DNA from: SG8-32-3 sp964514055
GTDB taxonomy: Archaea; Thermoproteota; Bathyarchaeia; Bathyarchaeales; Bathycorpusculaceae
Direction of reading: 5' to 3'
NCBI GenBank assembly: GCA_964514055.1
Contig: CAZEPB010000034.1
Coordinates: 1-16,159, forward strand
DNA length: 16,159 bases
A program made the position numbers and the translations under genes. The notes under the pieces are model-generated. The model ran no database searches and was not told the origin of the DNA. It saw only the letters and a program-made list of their open reading frames with translations. Below, in pieces: positions 7,648-14,554 of the stretch. How positions within the stretch are numbered: the stretch's first letter is position 1; each line of letters opens with the position of its first letter.

Positions 7648-7753
7648 ATTGAAGCTTAGAGTGAACTGTTTGTCAAGAAATCTTGAGTCAAGAAATTTTT
7701 ACAAAAATGCTTTTTTATCAAAAACATGCAGTATTTTAGTTAGAGGATACGCT

Positions 7754-8647
7754 GTGAACAAAAAGTTGCTCTCAATTATGCTCTTAATAATCTTGACTGG
7801 CGTTTCATCCCAAACCTCAAGCAACGCGTCCATTTCTGCACCTGCCATTGAATGGCAACAAAACTATGGACATGCTGGTATACTTGAGGATACTGGTATT
7901 CAGTCAGCGTCCAATTTGATTCAAACCAGCGATGGTGGATACATATTCATGGATAGAGGTTGGGCATACCAGTTTACTTTTGTACCCTCAACGATTTACA
8001 AGGTTAATTCTTCAGGGAGTATACAATGGAAAAAAACTATCGATTTCTTGACAGCATCGACCATTATCCAAACGAATGATGAAGGATATGAAATATCAGG
8101 ACAGTGGTCTACATACGGCACAACTTATGAACTCACCCCTACTCTTGTAAAAACGGATTCTCAAGGAAACATACAATGGGTTGCAAATTATTCAAGCGTG
8201 CCAGATTTGGGCGTTGCTTCAACAAGCATTCAAACCAGCGATGGCGGGTTCGCTTATTGGACAGATGGAACCATTACAAAAACGGATTCAGAAAACGACA
8301 CGCAATGGATAAAAAACTTGACTTATCCCACTATCGATGCATATCCCACCTACACTCATCCCCTTGCGTTAAGTTCGCTAATTGAAACTTCAGATGGGGC
8401 ACTTGCTGCATTGGGTGTTGGATACAATTTGTTAGATAATCCTCGGTCGGGTAAGATTTACTTGATTAAGACAGAAGCATTTTTGCCTTTACCTTTGCAG
8501 ACGCCGTTGCCAACACCATTGCCAACGCCTTCAGCAACACCAACCTCAACGCCTTATCAAATACCTATTATAGGTGCAGCTTTCGTAGCTTTAGCATTCG
8601 CCGTGGGCATAGGTTTGCTGGTCTACTTCAAGAAACGCAAACGCTAA
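7754..8647 (+). CDS. Secreted, C-terminally membrane-anchored repeat protein
   Basis: A 297-residue surface protein of unknown function. The GTG at 7754 is preceded by GAGGA six bases upstream and starts a clean signal peptide (NKKLLSIMLLIILTGVSS). The body holds four degenerate repeats built around S-x-I-Q-T-S-D-G-G-Y, each ending in a strand like VKTDSQGNIQW, a pattern that suggests beta-propeller blades. Many archaeal surface proteins share this IQTSDGGY repeat. The chain then has a Pro/Thr stalk (TPLPTPLPTPSATPTSTP), one membrane helix and a KKRKR tail, so the body faces outside. An open frame continues upstream to TTG 7649, but that region precedes the predicted transcript start. Four blades are fewer than a full propeller, so the protein may oligomerise or be a shortened member. 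Confidence 0.82.
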   Translation: MNKKLLSIMLLIILTGVSSQTSSNASISAPAIEWQQNYGHAGILEDTGIQSASNLIQTSDGGYIFMDRGWAYQFTFVPSTIYKVNSSGSIQWKKTIDFLTASTIIQTNDEGYEISGQWSTYGTTYELTPTLVKTDSQGNIQWVANYSSVPDLGVASTSIQTSDGGFAYWTDGTITKTDSENDTQWIKNLTYPTIDAYPTYTHPLALSSLIETSDGALAALGVGYNLLDNPRSGKIYLIKTEAFLPLPLQTPLPTPLPTPSATPTSTPYQIPIIGAAFVALAFAVGIGLLVYFKKRKR

Positions 8648-8776
8648 TCACACACCATGCACGCGCGCTTGTTTGATTTATTAGTCTGTATGTTACTTTT
8701 TAACCTGATGTTCAGTGTCTACTTGGACGCGGAATATTACATAACTCAAATCAACAACAATAAAGGAGTGAAAAAA

Positions 8777-9199
8777 ATGACGGAAGAAATAACCCCGAAA
8801 CCTGCAGCCGAAAAGACAGAAGAATCGACGCCAAAACAAGAAGTTGAGAACTCAGAAAAAGCCGTGTCTAAAACAGTCGCTGAAGAAACAAAGAAAACGA
8901 CCGAAAAACCCGCACGGAAAAGACCTGATGTTGTTTTCATCGGAAACAAGCCACCCATGAGCTATGTGATGGCAGTCATGACGGCGCTGTCTTCAGGTGC
9001 TATCACTGAAATTACGCTTAAAGCCAGAGGCAGAGCAATAACCACTGCCGTGGACGTAGCTGAAATAACCAGCAACCGCTTCATAAAAGATTTAGCAGTC
9101 ACATCGGTAGGTATCGGAACGGAAGAGATGCCTGCAAGAGAAGGCGATAACAGGTCAAGAAACGTTTCAATAATAGAGATAAAACTTGCGAAGAAATAG
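8777..9199 (+). CDS. alba: Alba chromatin protein with long charged N-terminal tail
   Basis: A 140-residue protein whose residues 49-140 are a full Alba (Sac10b) domain: VVFIGNKPPMSYVMAVMTAL, KARGRAITTAVD, EITSNRF and the C-terminal hairpin ending SIIEIKLAKK. Alba coats DNA and RNA and compacts archaeal chromatin. The start is ATG 8777, fixed by GGAG at 8765-8768. An open frame extends 40 codons upstream, but it encodes hydrophobic residues unlike the family and lacks a ribosome site. The first 48 residues are unusual: a low-complexity run of Glu, Lys, Thr and Pro, resembling a disordered histone-like tail. In Sulfolobus Alba the domain begins GKKPVMN, with Lys16 reversibly acetylated; here the matching residue is Asn57, and only the second lysine (Lys58) is kept. 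Confidence 0.95.
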   Translation: MTEEITPKPAAEKTEESTPKQEVENSEKAVSKTVAEETKKTTEKPARKRPDVVFIGNKPPMSYVMAVMTALSSGAITEITLKARGRAITTAVDVAEITSNRFIKDLAVTSVGIGTEEMPAREGDNRSRNVSIIEIKLAKK

Positions 9200-9277
9200 A
9201 ATCAGTGCTGAACTATACAATAATTCTCCCTAATTTTTTGTACGCGCAAAGTCCAAACAAACCTGATGAGCCTACGT

Positions 9278-9493
9278 TCAGTGGTAAGTTGCAACGTAAT
9301 ATCGCTTGTCTCTTGTCTTCTTCACTTTTGAATTCAAACCACCAGCGACGTAATGTAACCAGTTTTGTTCTTGCATGTCTAAGTGAGCCTCTTGGGCGGT
9401 TACAGCCTTTTTTCTTGAAATGGCGCCCGTTACTAATAATTTAACAATAATGCGTTGTTGCATAGCAAAAATAGTTCCTGAACATGTCTCCAT
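9278..9493 (-). CDS. Short hypothetical protein
   Basis: A 71-residue frame that I do not assign to a named family. It is favoured over the opposite-strand frame because ATG 9493 has a GGAGAG ribosome site eight bases upstream and an AT-rich TATA-like stretch further up (about 9530-9540). Its sequence reads like a folded small protein: a hydrophobic helix (RIIVKLLVTGAIS), a charged segment with EEAH-like character, then EQNWLHYVAGGL and a basic strand KKTRDKRYYV. A second ATG at 9463 would remove ten residues. No membrane segment is evident. It is convergent with Alba, with 78 bases between the stops. Confidence 0.55.
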   Translation of the reverse strand: METCSGTIFAMQQRIIVKLLVTGAISRKKAVTAQEAHLDMQEQNWLHYVAGGLNSKVKKTRDKRYYVATYH

Positions 9494-9755
9494 ACTACAA
9501 TCTCTCCTATGTGTTGCTCTATTATTTGTAATAAATTAGATAATGGTTGATAGCCTTAGCAATATTCGCTACCAGAATTCTATCTACTACAACAATTATA
9601 ATATAGTAAATCAAGTATTTAAGGCAGCTTTCTTTACCGAGAGTATGCGAGAGTGTATACGTTCGCGCGTTTTGTGTATGATATGTGTGAGTGATAGAAT
9701 GACTGACAGAGACAGAGAGACAAACAGCGAAATTTAATTCAACCCAACATGGCGC

Positions 9756-9878
9756 TTATTTTTGTTTATTTATCGCATCGGCCAGTTTCTGTAGTCCAGC
9801 ATATATTATTCCCCCTGCGATACATGCACCTACTATTATCGCCACGCCTGTAAACAAAGTCGCCACTTCAATAGTCAT
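9756..9878 (-). CDS. 40-residue single-pass membrane microprotein
   Basis: A very short gene with a strong ribosome site: GGAGGTGGAG ends three bases before ATG 9878. The product is 40 residues. It starts MTIEVATLFTGVAIIV, has a Gly/Ala-rich membrane helix (about residues 7-27, with GVAIIVGACIAGGIIYAG), and ends in an amphipathic basic tail (LQKLADAINKQK). The small-residue spacing in the helix (GxxxA-like and AGG) favours helix packing, as in subunits of membrane complexes or ring-forming proteins. I do not recognise a family. A TATA-like GTATAAC near 9901-9907 on the minus strand is close to the start, implying little or no leader beyond the ribosome site. It is preceded by DUF1801 on the same strand, 80 bases away. 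Confidence 0.7.
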   Translation of the reverse strand: MTIEVATLFTGVAIIVGACIAGGIIYAGLQKLADAINKQK

Positions 9879-9958
9879 TTCTCCACCTCCCTCCGTTTAT
9901 GTTATACAAAAAGTTAGGTACTAATGTCTTTTAAGATTTTAATCTCACAAAACTTTGT

Positions 9959-10333
9959 TCAACAACCCACGGTTTTTTCTGCTACAAGCCGCAGCAGCTT
10001 AGCCACTCTCGCCTCATCCACGTCCTCTAAAGAATAGAACTTTAAATGTCGCATCATCTTCCCCTTGCCCTCAAACAACGCCTTCTCCTGCTCCGACAAC
10101 CCCTTCACCGAAAAACCCAAGTTAACGTGATCCCTAAGCGCCACAACGTAAAACTTGCCCTCATACCAAGGCACACCCATCTTAAACTGCTCCTTGATGT
10201 CGGGCAAAGTCTTCAAAATGGTGGCTCTTAGTCTTTGAACGATCCCCCTCTGCGGAGATTTCTGTTTTTCAATGTACTTTTCAACTTCCGTGCTCGTTTC
10301 CAACCGACCCCTTACTCTTCTCGGCAACTCCAA
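9959..10333 (-). CDS. DUF1801 family protein (YdhG/frataxin-like fold)
   Basis: A 124-residue soluble protein. The segment SPQRGIVQRLRATILKTLPDIKEQFKMGVPWYEGK (residues 26-60, given here by its landmarks SPQR, LP-D-I and MGVPWYEGK) and the following ALRDHVNLGFS and GKGKMMRHLKF match DUF1801 (YdhG family). The members have a compact alpha/beta fold related to frataxin-like proteins. Their function is not settled. The first available start is TTG 10333. A TATA box at 10355-10362 lies about 25 bases upstream of it, so the mRNA may begin at or next to the start codon, which is leaderless translation and common in archaea. A later TTG at codon 11 is an alternative. The gene diverges from the aspartase gene. 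Confidence 0.85.
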   Translation of the reverse strand: MELPRRVRGRLETSTEVEKYIEKQKSPQRGIVQRLRATILKTLPDIKEQFKMGVPWYEGKFYVVALRDHVNLGFSVKGLSEQEKALFEGKGKMMRHLKFYSLEDVDEARVAKLLRLVAEKTVGC

Positions 10334-10354
10334 ATAAAATGTTAGCTTACGGCA

Positions 10355-10362
10355 TTATAATT
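10355..10362. promoter_or_regulatory. TATA box between DUF1801 and the aspartase gene
   Basis: The sequence TTATAATT is nearly symmetrical and is the only strong TATA box in the gap. On the minus strand it predicts a start of transcription at the TTG of DUF1801. On the plus strand it predicts a start near 10384, giving the aspartase gene a leader of about 80 bases. Confidence 0.5.
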
Positions 10363-10463
10363 TTGTCTTATGCCCAAAGTAGATAAGGTTACGGAAGCTA
10401 TATTGAAGACTAAGAAGAAAATACTTGAGCAACTTCACCCTAAAAAGAACCGGAGACTAACCG

Positions 10464-11852
10464 ATGAAAACACGAATAGAAGTCGACCCTCTCGGCGAGA
10501 AGGCTATACCTGAAAGCGCCTATTACGGCATTCAAACTTTGAGGGCTACGGAAAACTTTCCCGTGAGCGGAATCAAAGCCCCCCTCCCTTTTATTAAGGC
10601 TTACGTGATGGTGAAGAAAGCCGCGGCTTTAGCCAACGCGGAAGTCGGCTGGCTTGATGAAGAGCGTAAGCAGGCGATTGTTCAGGCTTGTGACGAGGTT
10701 CTCGCCGGCAAGCTTCTGGACCAGTTTGTAGTGGATGTTTTTCAAGCTGGCGCTGGCACGTCGTTCAACATGAACGTCAACGAGGTCTTAGCTAATAGAG
10801 CGCTTGAGATTCTGGGCAAAAAGAAGGGCGACTACAAGAGCGTAAGTCCCAACGACCACGTTAATATGGGGCAATCCACGAACGACACGTTTCCCACAGC
10901 CCTGCACGTTTCCGTTTTGATGGCACTGCAGCCGTTGCTTGAGGAACTGGAGCGTCTCGCAGAAGCCTTTGAACAGCTCAGCAGAAAACACCGCAAAACC
11001 GTGAAGTCAGGTCGAACTCATCTTCAAGACGCTGTTCCCGTAACCATCGGACAAGAGTTCGGCGCGTACGCATCAGCGTTGAGGAGCGCTGCTGGACAGT
11101 TAGGAGAAAGGCAGAAAAACCTCTATGAACTCGCGTTGGGCGGTACAGCCGCAGGAACAGGGGCTAACGCGCACCCGCGGTACAAGCAAATCGCAATCGC
11201 GAAGCTACAGAAGATGACTGGTTTTCCGCTGAAACCCGCGAAGAACACGTTTGAGGCGCTTCAGAGCTGCAGACCAGTGCAGACAGTCTCAAGCGCGCTT
11301 AAAGAGTTAGCTTTAGAGCTTATCAGGGTGGCGAACGACCTGCGGTTACTTTCGTCTGGTCCCACAACAGGACTAGCTGAGGTCGCTCTTCCGCCAGTGC
11401 AGCCTGGCTCATCCATAATGCCTGGGAAAGTTAACCCTGTGATGGCTGAATGCCTAAACATGGTGGCGTTCCAAGTGGTAGGAAACGATTTAACTGTGTC
11501 TTTGGCGGTGCAGGCTGGACAGCTGGATTTGAATGTCATGACGCCTGTGATGATGTACAACGTGCTCTTCTCCATTGAACTATTGACGAATTATCTGCCA
11601 GTTTTCAGAACAAAATGTGTCGAGGGCATAACGGTGAACGAGAAACGCTGCGTCCAATACTTGGAGAAGAATCCTGCTTTGGCGACGTTTCTGTCACCGC
11701 ATATAGGCTATTTGGAAGCCGCAAAAATCGCGAAGCAAGCACTTGAACAGGGGCGTTCGGTGAAAGAAATCGCGCTGGAAAAAGGATTACTTAAGCCTGA
11801 AGACTTGGAGAAAATATTTGACCCCAAGCGGTTGCTCAGCGAAAAGCGATAA
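10464..11852 (+). CDS. aspA: Aspartate ammonia-lyase
   Basis: A 462-residue full-length member of the aspartase/fumarase superfamily, which makes fumarate and ammonia from L-aspartate, reversibly, as a homotetramer in the cytoplasm. Substrate-binding parts are in order: GTSFNMN (Thr99, Ser100), the STN motif (138-140), Thr185-His186 in GRTHLQDAVP, and the mobile SS loop GSSIMPGKVN (315-324), where Ser317 corresponds to the catalytic serine. Features that favour aspartase over class II fumarase are AYYGIQTLRATENF at the N-terminus and the AGQLDLNVMTPV segment after the SS loop; fumarase usually has GNFELNVFMPV there. ATG 10464 has GGAG eight bases upstream. Its stop lies 18 bases from that of the convergent beta-helix gene. 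A fumarase or mixed activity cannot be excluded without assay. Confidence 0.9.
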   Translation: MKTRIEVDPLGEKAIPESAYYGIQTLRATENFPVSGIKAPLPFIKAYVMVKKAAALANAEVGWLDEERKQAIVQACDEVLAGKLLDQFVVDVFQAGAGTSFNMNVNEVLANRALEILGKKKGDYKSVSPNDHVNMGQSTNDTFPTALHVSVLMALQPLLEELERLAEAFEQLSRKHRKTVKSGRTHLQDAVPVTIGQEFGAYASALRSAAGQLGERQKNLYELALGGTAAGTGANAHPRYKQIAIAKLQKMTGFPLKPAKNTFEALQSCRPVQTVSSALKELALELIRVANDLRLLSSGPTTGLAEVALPPVQPGSSIMPGKVNPVMAECLNMVAFQVVGNDLTVSLAVQAGQLDLNVMTPVMMYNVLFSIELLTNYLPVFRTKCVEGITVNEKRCVQYLEKNPALATFLSPHIGYLEAAKIAKQALEQGRSVKEIALEKGLLKPEDLEKIFDPKRLLSEKR

Positions 11853-11870
11853 TTCAGCCATAAGAGCTTG

Positions 11871-13226
11871 CTACGTGGTTACGCCGTAAACGCTGACTTG
11901 AACGGTGGCATCCGTTGATGGAGAACTCGCTTTGGCGTCAACCAATATAGCCCAAATAACGCTCTGAGAAGGAAGCAGTCGTAGCATGTCATCATCACTT
12001 AGCCACACTGTTGTGCTGTTGCTGAAAGATCTCACAACACTTTCGGAGATTATGTTGTCCACGAATTCCAAGCGGAATCTAACGATGATGGTTTCGTTGC
12101 TTGCGAAGCTGCCTTGAACTTGGACTTTAGGTTTGAAGCTTGAAATCGTGTCAGGTCTTAGCTGAATCTCTTGTGTGGTGCCGTACTGCCCGCTTAAACC
12201 AACTGGGACGTTCAAGTTTTCTTGTTTAAAAACGGCGCCGACTCCAGAAATCCATTTGCCGAAGGGATTGTAAACTTTGGCGGTCCAGTTGCCCAAGAAG
12301 CTGACACCCGCAAGGACCGGAGGCGTAATTGACGTTTCCCCCAACGATATAGCGTAAAGTTCCGTGGGGTAATCGGCGAACGACTCGAAGACTACGCCAG
12401 ATAGAAGCGTCTGATGCATTGAGCCTTCAAGGAGAAGTCCAGTTTGATTGTTTGTAAAACCGTTTTCGCCCATCCACATTCTGACGTCTTGTAGCTGGCT
12501 GTCAGACAATTCCGCGAGCTCCTCAACCGCTATGCCCACAGAGTTGTCGAGGAGATTGAAGAAACAGCGGCTAATCTGTGAGCTGGCGTAAGACCCTGTG
12601 CCGTTGCCTGTTGGTGTCTTGAAAATGATTGCGGTCGTGGAATTGATAAAATGTGAATCTTCGATTTTGGTGCCTTCGCTCCACGTTGCCGAGGTGGCAA
12701 ATTCAAGGGCTGTCGAGCAGTTCACAAACTGCATGTTGGACACGGTTGTTCCGAAAGAGTTCTCGATTCTCACGGTGCCGTTGATCACTGTTAAACCTGA
12801 AAGGAAGTTGTTTTGTGAGGCAGTGTAGTTGTCGCCTTTTATAATCAGCTTTTTGCCGTTGCCTATTATGCGTGCGTTGTCGCTGACCATTTTCACCTCT
12901 TCCTTATTGAACATTTGAACGTCTGAGCGTAGTGCGTAACTGCCGTCTTTGATGTAAACGGTTTTTCCTTCAGCTAATGCGCCGTTTATGACTTCTGCAG
13001 CGTCACCAGAAGTGAAGTCTACCACGCCGCTCGCCTGATTTTTCGCCTTGTACAAGTCGCCGTCTTGAAAAACCACAAAATCGTACGTTGCATCATTCGC
13101 AGCGCCTTCCAGTGCCCGCCTCGTGTCAAAAATCAAGTATGTGTTAATAGCTGAAAGCGCCAGAGCAATAACCAGAATCACTGCAAGAACGCGTTTGGAA
13201 AGAGTTATTCTCATGGCATGATTCAT
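11871..13226 (-). CDS. Exported parallel beta-helix protein
   Basis: A 451-residue protein with an N-terminal signal anchor (residues 12-34, hydrophobic, no clear cleavage site). Residues 75-330 contain repeated short strands rich in Asn, Ser, Thr and Gly, such as VRIENSFGTTVSNMQFVNC, KIEDSHFINSTTAI and SQISRCFFN. This pattern is typical of right-handed parallel beta-helices of the pectate-lyase-like fold. No polysaccharide-lyase catalytic triad is obvious, so it may be structural or binding only. The C-terminal 120 residues look like a separate beta domain. ATG 13226 abuts AAGG too closely for good initiation. A second ATG at 13214 with AGGA 11 bases upstream is a reasonable true start and shortens the protein by four residues. 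It sits 109 bases downstream of a winged-helix regulator. Confidence 0.75.
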   Translation of the reverse strand: MNHAMRITLSKRVLAVILVIALALSAINTYLIFDTRRALEGAANDATYDFVVFQDGDLYKAKNQASGVVDFTSGDAAEVINGALAEGKTVYIKDGSYALRSDVQMFNKEEVKMVSDNARIIGNGKKLIIKGDNYTASQNNFLSGLTVINGTVRIENSFGTTVSNMQFVNCSTALEFATSATWSEGTKIEDSHFINSTTAIIFKTPTGNGTGSYASSQISRCFFNLLDNSVGIAVEELAELSDSQLQDVRMWMGENGFTNNQTGLLLEGSMHQTLLSGVVFESFADYPTELYAISLGETSITPPVLAGVSFLGNWTAKVYNPFGKWISGVGAVFKQENLNVPVGLSGQYGTTQEIQLRPDTISSFKPKVQVQGSFASNETIIVRFRLEFVDNIISESVVRSFSNSTTVWLSDDDMLRLLPSQSVIWAILVDAKASSPSTDATVQVSVYGVTT

Positions 13227-13335
13227 CCTTAGACTGTCTGGACGTCGGAACGAAGTTAAGTTAGGAGGTTATTCATTAAATAAGGTTTGTCAATGAACAA
13301 GGCGAATTACAGAAAGATGTTACCTTTCCAAGACT

Positions 13336-13737
13336 TTAATGCTCTACGGTTCTGCGGTTGCTTAGGTTTTCGTTGGTCGCCTCCAGAATTTTCAAGGCTT
13401 TGAGTATAGCCGACGTTTTCTTGTTTTCATGGTTCAAACGGATAATACGCTTGCGCCTGATCCGTTTTTGAGTGATGAGACCTGTGCCTTCCAAAATACA
13501 CAGGTTACGGTTAACCTCATTATACGTGCTGTTAACCATCCGCACCAGTCTCATCATATTAACCTTTTTTTTCTCTGCTAGCGTCTTCAAAATCCTTCGG
13601 CGACAAGACGACCTCAAGATTTCATACATGCCCAAGTGCCGCTCTCTTCCTATAGTACTGCGTTCATTTTTCAAAATAGACGTAACAGAAGAAACGGTGT
13701 AAATCGGGGCAAATTCAATGGCTGGTAATTTTGTCAC
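13336..13737 (-). CDS. Winged-helix DNA-binding regulator (copy 1)
   Basis: A 133-residue winged helix-turn-helix protein. From residue 37 it aligns closely with the next upstream gene: SSCRRRIL, then the basic recognition helix VNSTYNEVNRNL, then LE-GTGLI, a two-strand wing and RIIRLN. The C-terminal helix AILKALKILEA matches too. The first 36 residues are extra compared with the paralogue and may form a separate element. GTG 13737 is supported by a strong TATA box (13777-13785 on the minus strand) giving a leader of about 18 bases. The internal ATG 13629 aligns with the paralogue's start but lacks a good ribosome site. An inverted GAGAA/TTCTC repeat between the TATA box and the transcript start suggests repression. 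The target is unknown; the beta-helix gene follows. Confidence 0.8.
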   Translation of the reverse strand: MTKLPAIEFAPIYTVSSVTSILKNERSTIGRERHLGMYEILRSSCRRRILKTLAEKKKVNMMRLVRMVNSTYNEVNRNLCILEGTGLITQKRIRRKRIIRLNHENKKTSAILKALKILEATNENLSNRRTVEH

Positions 13738-13758
13738 TATCCTAGCCAGTTTCTTTGG

Positions 13759-13785
13759 GAGAAACCCGAGTTCTCACTTATAAAG
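13759..13785 (-). promoter_or_regulatory. Promoter and candidate operator of regulator copy 1
   Basis: The minus strand has a TATA box CTTTATAAG at 13777-13785. Immediately downstream lies the inverted repeat GAGAA (13759-13763) and TTCTC (13771-13775) over the predicted transcript start near 13755. A bound protein there would block initiation. A related inverted repeat occurs at the promoter of copy 2. Confidence 0.5.
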
Positions 13786-13935
13786 GGTTGGATTAAAATG
13801 TTCAACATAAAGGCAAAACAAAAGAATTAATGCAAGCATATCTCTCACTTGAATCTTCTGTTAACATTAAATGTTTTCTGCAAGTCTGTGCTGTTAGGAG
13901 TTAATCAAATTGAAGCAATCTGTTTTTGCAATCTG

Positions 13936-14205
13936 TCAATCGTTTGAAGCTCCTAGGATTTTTAGTGCTTGAAGAAGTCGTGTCGTTTTTGGATTTTCTT
14001 TGTTTAGTCTGATTACGCGCATTCGACCGAAATATTCGTTAAAGATTATTCCTTCTTTTTCCAAAATTTGCAGGTTTGAATTCACTTGATTGTAGGTACT
14101 GTTGACTTTCCGCACAAGCTCCATAACGTGGGTTCGCCCGTTGCTTGAGAGAGCTCTCAGGATTCTGCGTCTGCATGAAGAAGAAAACAAAGCCTCCAAA
14201 TCCAT
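13936..14205 (-). CDS. Winged-helix DNA-binding regulator (copy 2)
   Basis: An 89-residue, single-domain winged helix-turn-helix protein, paralogous to the downstream copy: SSCRRRILRAL, LVRKVNSTYNQVNSNLQILEKEGI, a two-strand wing with RVIRLNKEN, and a C-terminal helix LLQALKILGA. I prefer ATG 14205 because the TATA box at 14237-14245 predicts transcription from about 14217, downstream of a GTG at 14232 that would add nine residues. The leader would then be about 12 bases with no ribosome site. The predicted recognition helix keeps the NSTYN sequence of copy 1 while neighbouring residues differ, so the two may see similar but not identical DNA. The gene diverges from the secreted PKD/PEGA-type protein. 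Confidence 0.8.
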   Translation of the reverse strand: MDLEALFSSSCRRRILRALSSNGRTHVMELVRKVNSTYNQVNSNLQILEKEGIIFNEYFGRMRVIRLNKENPKTTRLLQALKILGASND

Positions 14206-14236
14206 AACAAAAACCGAAATGACATAGTTCACGCCG

Positions 14237-14271
14237 CTTTATAACAACTGAGAAAAAACGACTGTTCTCAG
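14237..14271. promoter_or_regulatory. Bidirectional TATA box and inverted repeat
   Basis: CTTTATAAC (14237-14245) reads as a TATA box on both strands. It fits regulator copy 2 on the minus strand and a plus-strand start near 14267 for the secreted protein. Directly beside it, CTGAGAA (14248-14254) is a perfect inverted match to TTCTCAG (14265-14271) over a ten-base loop. It is a likely operator, possibly for one of the two winged-helix proteins. Confidence 0.5.
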
Positions 14272-14554
14272 CAGTAGAGAGACTGGTTAAAGTGAGGCAC
14301 GTACCCCGACCACTTTAACTTACCTCCCTATTTCCGAAACTTTTCGGCTTCCTCTTATACTTAACCCGTTGAGTATATCTGCGAAGCCGGCTTTTCTCCT
14401 CTCAACGAAGAGAAATGGGCTTCATACCTGAAGCTGACTGCTTCGGAGGCGTGTCACCGCCTAGTCCTAAGCGAGGGACAGAAAGAGAACAAATGGAAAA
14501 AGCTTTTCCATAACAAAATGGAGGTAAAGAAAAACGAAACAAAACACTTTAACC
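14268..14554 (+). promoter_or_regulatory. Hairpin-rich leader of the secreted PKD/PEGA-type protein
   Basis: No gene is seen in this stretch. If transcription starts at the bidirectional TATA box, the leader is about 287 bases. It contains perfect inverted repeats: GTTAAAGTG (14286-14294) with CACTTTAAC (14311-14319); CCGAAA (14334-14339) with TTTCGG (14342-14347); GAAGCC (14383-14388) with GGCTTC (14418-14423), enclosing TTTCTC and GAGAAA; GAAGC with GCTTC (14430-14444); AGGCG with CGCCT (14447-14462); and ATGGAAAA (14493-14500) with TTTTCCAT (14504-14511). GGTTAAAGTG (14285-14294) also matches CACTTTAACC (14545-14554) directly before the start codon. It matches no RNA family I recognise. 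A leader switch or a separate small RNA are both possible; function is inferred. Confidence 0.55.

Noticed and set aside
7649..7753. N-terminal extension of the membrane-anchored repeat protein from TTG 7649.
   Set aside because: It precedes the expected transcript start, while GTG 7754 has a strong ribosome site and begins a normal signal peptide.
8657..8776. 40-codon N-terminal extension of Alba.
   Set aside because: The hydrophobic residues are unlike Alba, and the GGAG ribosome site points to ATG 8777.
9205..9444. A plus-strand 79-codon frame following Alba.
   Set aside because: No ribosome site, an odd composition, and it is opposite a better supported minus-strand frame.
9543..9737. 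A plus-strand 64-codon frame.
   Set aside because: It has no ribosome site, and its tail comes from the GA-rich low-complexity tract.
14426..14462. Sequence GAAGC-hairpin-GGAGGCGTGTCAC resembles the right end of IS200/IS605-type elements.
   Set aside because: The match is short and from memory. No transposase or TnpB remnant and no left end were found nearby, so it is better explained as part of the local hairpin series.
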